DNA from: Candidatus Poribacteria bacterium
GTDB taxonomy: Bacteria; Poribacteria; WGA-4E; UBA9662
Direction: 5' to 3'
Length of the DNA: 10,964 bases
NCBI GenBank assembly: GCA_002729015.1
Contig: PBVO01000102.1
Coordinates: 5,738 to 16,701, forward strand
Shown here: piece after piece, positions 8,559 through 10,964 of the stretch
How positions within the stretch are numbered: position 1 is the first letter of the stretch
How the letters are laid out: each line of letters begins with the position of its first letter
Position numbers and translations under genes: made by a program
Notes under the pieces: model-generated
Database searches by the model: none
Told to the model about the DNA's origin: nothing
The model's input: only the letters and a program-made list of their open reading frames with translations

Positions 8559-10049
8559 TTAAAGAACGGAAGTGTGAGAATACATAGAATATTGATCAGG
8601 ATCACATAAGCCAATTTGGTTGAAGGGTGCAATCAGATTTCTGATTTGTTGCTCAAACCCTTTTATATTTTCCCATCCTTCACATGCCGCAGTTTCACTC
8701 GCCAGATCAAAAGCGAAGTTAATAGCCTTCGTCATGTCCACATCGTCAGATAAAAAAATTCCAGCAGGCAATTCAGATGACCCTAAATTTAAACAACGAG
8801 TTTCATAATTGTGAGCTGCGGCAAAATAAAGCATACAATACGCTTCAAAATGAGCCTTGCTAGGCATCAGTTTGTAACAACCTGCCACCAATCGGTCAAT
8901 CAAACGTAATTCTCGGTAAATGGCTAACGAGTAATCTCGTACTTCATCTCGACTAATTCTAGGTTTTGTCAAAATTCTTGCTAATCGGTCGACTCCACTT
9001 AACGTATGAGCAATTCCCGTACTATGCAATGGATCCACAAACCCAATTGTATGAGGTAATGCAACCCATCCTGGCCCGTATCCAAAAGGTGCTAAACGTT
9101 GCAATCGATCTGAATAACGTAAAATCGGTGTTGCCTTATGTGGTATAGCACCAAAGAGCATCTGGGATATTGCGGGATAAGTATTTAACATGGATTCCCA
9201 CAATTTATAGTCAAATTTATAATGGTTTAGGTCTATTACTAACCCCAGACTAGTAATACCATTATCGAATCTTAAACTCCAGAGCCATTGATGTTGCATC
9301 ATATGGTGCTGAGCTGCATCATCTGATGAAAATGGGAAATCGGACACATCCATACCAGCTTCTTCGAGAAGCGTATCGTAACGACGTACTTTTTCAAAAT
9401 GCCCATAAATAGCAGCAGTATTGGTTTCCAACTCAAATTTACTATTCGGGGTAACGTCAGTCAGCTCACACATAACTTGGCTTGACCCAGAGGCATCAAT
9501 AATCCAATCAAACTGTTGGTTTTGTGAGTTTGTATCCAATTGGACCGTCCAAGAAAAGTGTTGTTCATCGAATTTAGCCTCTACAACTTTACTATTTAGT
9601 ATGCAGGTTGCACCACAACGTTTTGCATAGTCGAGCAAGTATGCGTCTACGTCCTGACGATACCATTGCGTGTCTGCTGTTGAATGAGACGAACTTGCGG
9701 CAACTAATAATTCTTTTTGATGTAAATCTGTAGTTTGAACTGGTGATCCTGGAGAATGAAAAAAATAACTGAACCCTCTTTTTACTCCACAACCTACTTG
9801 AAAGAGTTTCTGTTTCCAAAGGCCATAACTAGTCAATGCCTCTAGCTCTGTTAGCTGGTAATGTTTCACTAGCGATTTCAAAATAAACGTAGCAGTTGGT
9901 GTAGAAGATTCGCCAATAGCAAATCGAGGGTGGGATTGATGGTCAACTAACATAACTGAGATCCCCGCCTTGGCGAGGATGGCCGCCAAAATAGACCCAC
10001 CGAAACCACTTCCTATAATCATTATTTGTTTACTACTAGCAGCATTCAT
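8559..10049 (-). CDS. Flavin-dependent halogenase-superfamily oxidoreductase (tryptophan-halogenase-like)
   Basis: Protein of 496 residues from the preferred ATG at 10047-10049, near the usual 500-540 of flavin-dependent halogenases. Visible features: an N-terminal Rossmann FAD motif, GSGFGG (13-18); a strand ending in LVD (34-36); GESSTP (46-51), matching the halogenase GE-x-T-x-P box; CGVKRGFSYF with Lys90 where the catalytic lysine is expected; WYRQDVDAYLLD (129-140); IIDASG (183-188); and FVDPLHSTGIAH (337-348), the flavin-binding D-P-L-x-S-x-G segment. The halogenase signature W-x-W-x-I-P appears here as WLWSLR (255-260), and the usual GDAA before FVDP is replaced by VALPHT. Real halogenation is therefore not certain; dehydrogenation or epoxidation of a carrier-bound or lipid substrate is also possible. 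Cytoplasmic, reduced flavin dependent. An upstream ATG at 10085 would add 12 residues but has no ribosome site. The start overlaps the radical SAM gene by 14 nt, suggesting coupled translation. Confidence 0.88.
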   Translation of the reverse strand: MNAASSKQIMIIGSGFGGSILAAILAKAGISVMLVDHQSHPRFAIGESSTPTATFILKSLVKHYQLTELEALTSYGLWKQKLFQVGCGVKRGFSYFFHSPGSPVQTTDLHQKELLVAASSSHSTADTQWYRQDVDAYLLDYAKRCGATCILNSKVVEAKFDEQHFSWTVQLDTNSQNQQFDWIIDASGSSQVMCELTDVTPNSKFELETNTAAIYGHFEKVRRYDTLLEEAGMDVSDFPFSSDDAAQHHMMQHQWLWSLRFDNGITSLGLVIDLNHYKFDYKLWESMLNTYPAISQMLFGAIPHKATPILRYSDRLQRLAPFGYGPGWVALPHTIGFVDPLHSTGIAHTLSGVDRLARILTKPRISRDEVRDYSLAIYRELRLIDRLVAGCYKLMPSKAHFEAYCMLYFAAAHNYETRCLNLGSSELPAGIFLSDDVDMTKAINFAFDLASETAACEGWENIKGFEQQIRNLIAPFNQIGLCDPDQYSMYSHTSVL

Positions 10050-10964
10050 GACATTGGACCTCTGGTTGGAAAGACTGGGATTCATTCATTTTCATAATGC
10101 GTTGTAGGCGTAATTTTTTGCATGCTGAACAGCCTTCAATTAACTTACTATCCCATAGATCGACAAAGACACGGCCGCGTTCCATACTTAAACCTGATTC
10201 GAGTACACACTCGAGGCTGGTTATATCAGGTGCTTTAAAAAAACCGTCTTTCTCCAGTTGGTCCATGAAACCGTTTCCAGTTCGAACTGGTACAAGCGAA
10301 CAACACTCTACGCCACAATCGAAAGCAAATTCCATCGACTTTACGGCCCACTCAATTCCTTCTTCTTCCGTGAGTGATGGTAATTTTATCAAAATAAATG
10401 ACCGTACTTGAATATTATTGGTGATCAAATAATCAACTGAATTTTGATATTGTTTCAGTGTCATTTGCTTATTTAGCCATTTTAGTAGTCTCGGGTGTGT
10501 CGTCTCCAGCCCCATAGCAATTTCTAGTCGACCAGCGATCAGGTCGCGGAATTTTAGGATCCGTTCGCTGCACAACACTGGATGATTTTCCACAATAATG
10601 GTTTCAAAGGCATTCACCAATTTTGCAATTTCTGGCCAGTCTTTAATGGGTATGGCTCTCTTATCAAAGAAATTACTACTGTTATACAGCTTGATAGTGC
10701 TAATACCTTTTGCCGAAGGGTCGTACCAGTCGATTTGCAGGTTTTTGAGAGCCCATAAAATCTGAAGAGGTACCGACCCAACAGGAGTTGCATAATCAAG
10801 TGTATTCTTCCACAAGTCACACATTACACAGTGAAATGGGCACTCACTTCCAGTCAAGAACAAAGTAGCAATTCGGTGTAAAACCAAATCCGATCCGCAT
10901 TCTACTTCTATCATGCAGTCGTATGGTTTATTGGCGTTGACTATGTTTTTCGATGATCGTTGTG
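10036..10964 (-). CDS. Radical SAM enzyme, 5' end probably cut by window
   Basis: The frame ends at TAG 10036-10038. It is still open at the right edge: the 16 codons upstream of the first ATG (10912-10914) read QRSSKNIVNANKPYDC with no stop, no alternative start and no ribosome site. Counting from that ATG, ECPFHCVMCDLW carries the CX3CX2C motif (Cys25, Cys29, Cys32) that binds the [4Fe-4S] cluster and S-adenosylmethionine. Further on are LYNSSNFFD, VENHP, MGLETTHP followed by LNKQMT (a typical TIM-barrel G-E-T/S region), VRSFILIKLP, and VPVRTGNGFMDQLEKDGFF. The end of the protein adds a second set of cysteines, CSAC (262-265) and CHECC (288-292), which could bind an extra cluster or zinc. 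The family resembles radical SAM proteins found beside halogenase-like flavoproteins and the archaeosine-type RaSEA/COG1244 group, but this is recall, not a search. Substrate unknown. Cytoplasmic, first visible gene of the pair. Confidence 0.87.
   Translation of the reverse strand, partial: QRSSKNIVNANKPYDCMIEVECGSDLVLHRIATLFLTGSECPFHCVMCDLWKNTLDYATPVGSVPLQILWALKNLQIDWYDPSAKGISTIKLYNSSNFFDKRAIPIKDWPEIAKLVNAFETIIVENHPVLCSERILKFRDLIAGRLEIAMGLETTHPRLLKWLNKQMTLKQYQNSVDYLITNNIQVRSFILIKLPSLTEEEGIEWAVKSMEFAFDCGVECCSLVPVRTGNGFMDQLEKDGFFKAPDITSLECVLESGLSMERGRVFVDLWDSKLIEGCSACKKLRLQRIMKMNESQSFQPEVQCHECC
10059..10063 (-). promoter_or_regulatory. Ribosome binding site AGAGG that decides the flavoprotein start
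   Basis: On the minus strand AGAGG stands nine bases before the ATG at 10047-10049 and lies within the end of the radical SAM gene. The alternative upstream ATG at 10083-10085 is preceded by AT-rich sequence without a purine block. The preferred start also places the GxGxxG motif at residues 13-18, the usual distance from the N-terminus in this family. Confidence 0.55.

Noticed and set aside
8552..8567. Short palindrome GTTCTT-ctta-AAGAAC over the flavoprotein stop codon
   Set aside because: The stem is six pairs with no U tract after it on the minus strand, so it is too weak to call a terminator.
10050..10085. Upstream ATG for the flavoprotein at 10083-10085
   Set aside because: It would add 12 residues without a ribosome site and increase the overlap to 50 nt; the ATG at 10047-10049 has AGAGG at a good distance.
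10097..10411. A 104-codon plus-strand frame opposite the radical SAM gene
   Set aside because: The minus strand carries conserved radical SAM sequence here; the plus-strand translation is low in complexity and unrecognisable.

Overview
The window holds three genes, all on the minus strand. Its base composition, judged by eye, is moderately AT-rich (about 40% GC). Two of the genes are cut by the window edges.

Reading in transcription order, positions 10964-8559 carry a translationally coupled pair. The first gene is a radical SAM enzyme with a CX3CX2C motif; its frame is still open at the right edge, so its true start lies outside. The second is a flavin-dependent oxidoreductase of the tryptophan-halogenase superfamily, whose best start lies 14 nt inside the end of the first gene. 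Together they look like part of a biosynthetic operon whose remaining genes lie to the right. The product cannot be read from the sequence.

Positions 8171-8558 are an AT-rich gap of nearly 400 bp. It contains one imperfect hairpin that may terminate the operon, and no convincing gene, RNA or promoter.

Positions 8162-1 are a single uninterrupted frame of 2,720 complete codons that runs off the left edge. It starts at a TTG codon, encodes a clear signal peptide and then a giant, almost entirely beta-structured exported protein. In order it has about 14 LVIVD-type propeller blades, an IPT/TIG domain, an ASH (choice-of-anchor-D-like) domain, a second IPT/TIG domain, a long run of invasin/Big-type Ig-like repeats and two SbsA-type Ig-like domains. 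It looks like a cell-surface or secreted stalk, adhesin or S-layer-associated protein. Its C-terminal anchor or secretion signal is not visible.

The host is uncertain. Giant LVIVD/Ig proteins with this composition occur, from memory, in Bacteroidota, in large sulfur bacteria (Beggiatoa relatives) and in multicellular or magnetotactic Desulfobacterota. The purine-rich AGAGG site before the flavoprotein start is a mild argument against Bacteroidota. No mobile element, tRNA, rRNA or CRISPR array was seen. There is no direct evidence that the surface protein and the enzyme pair work together; they appear to be separate transcription units.
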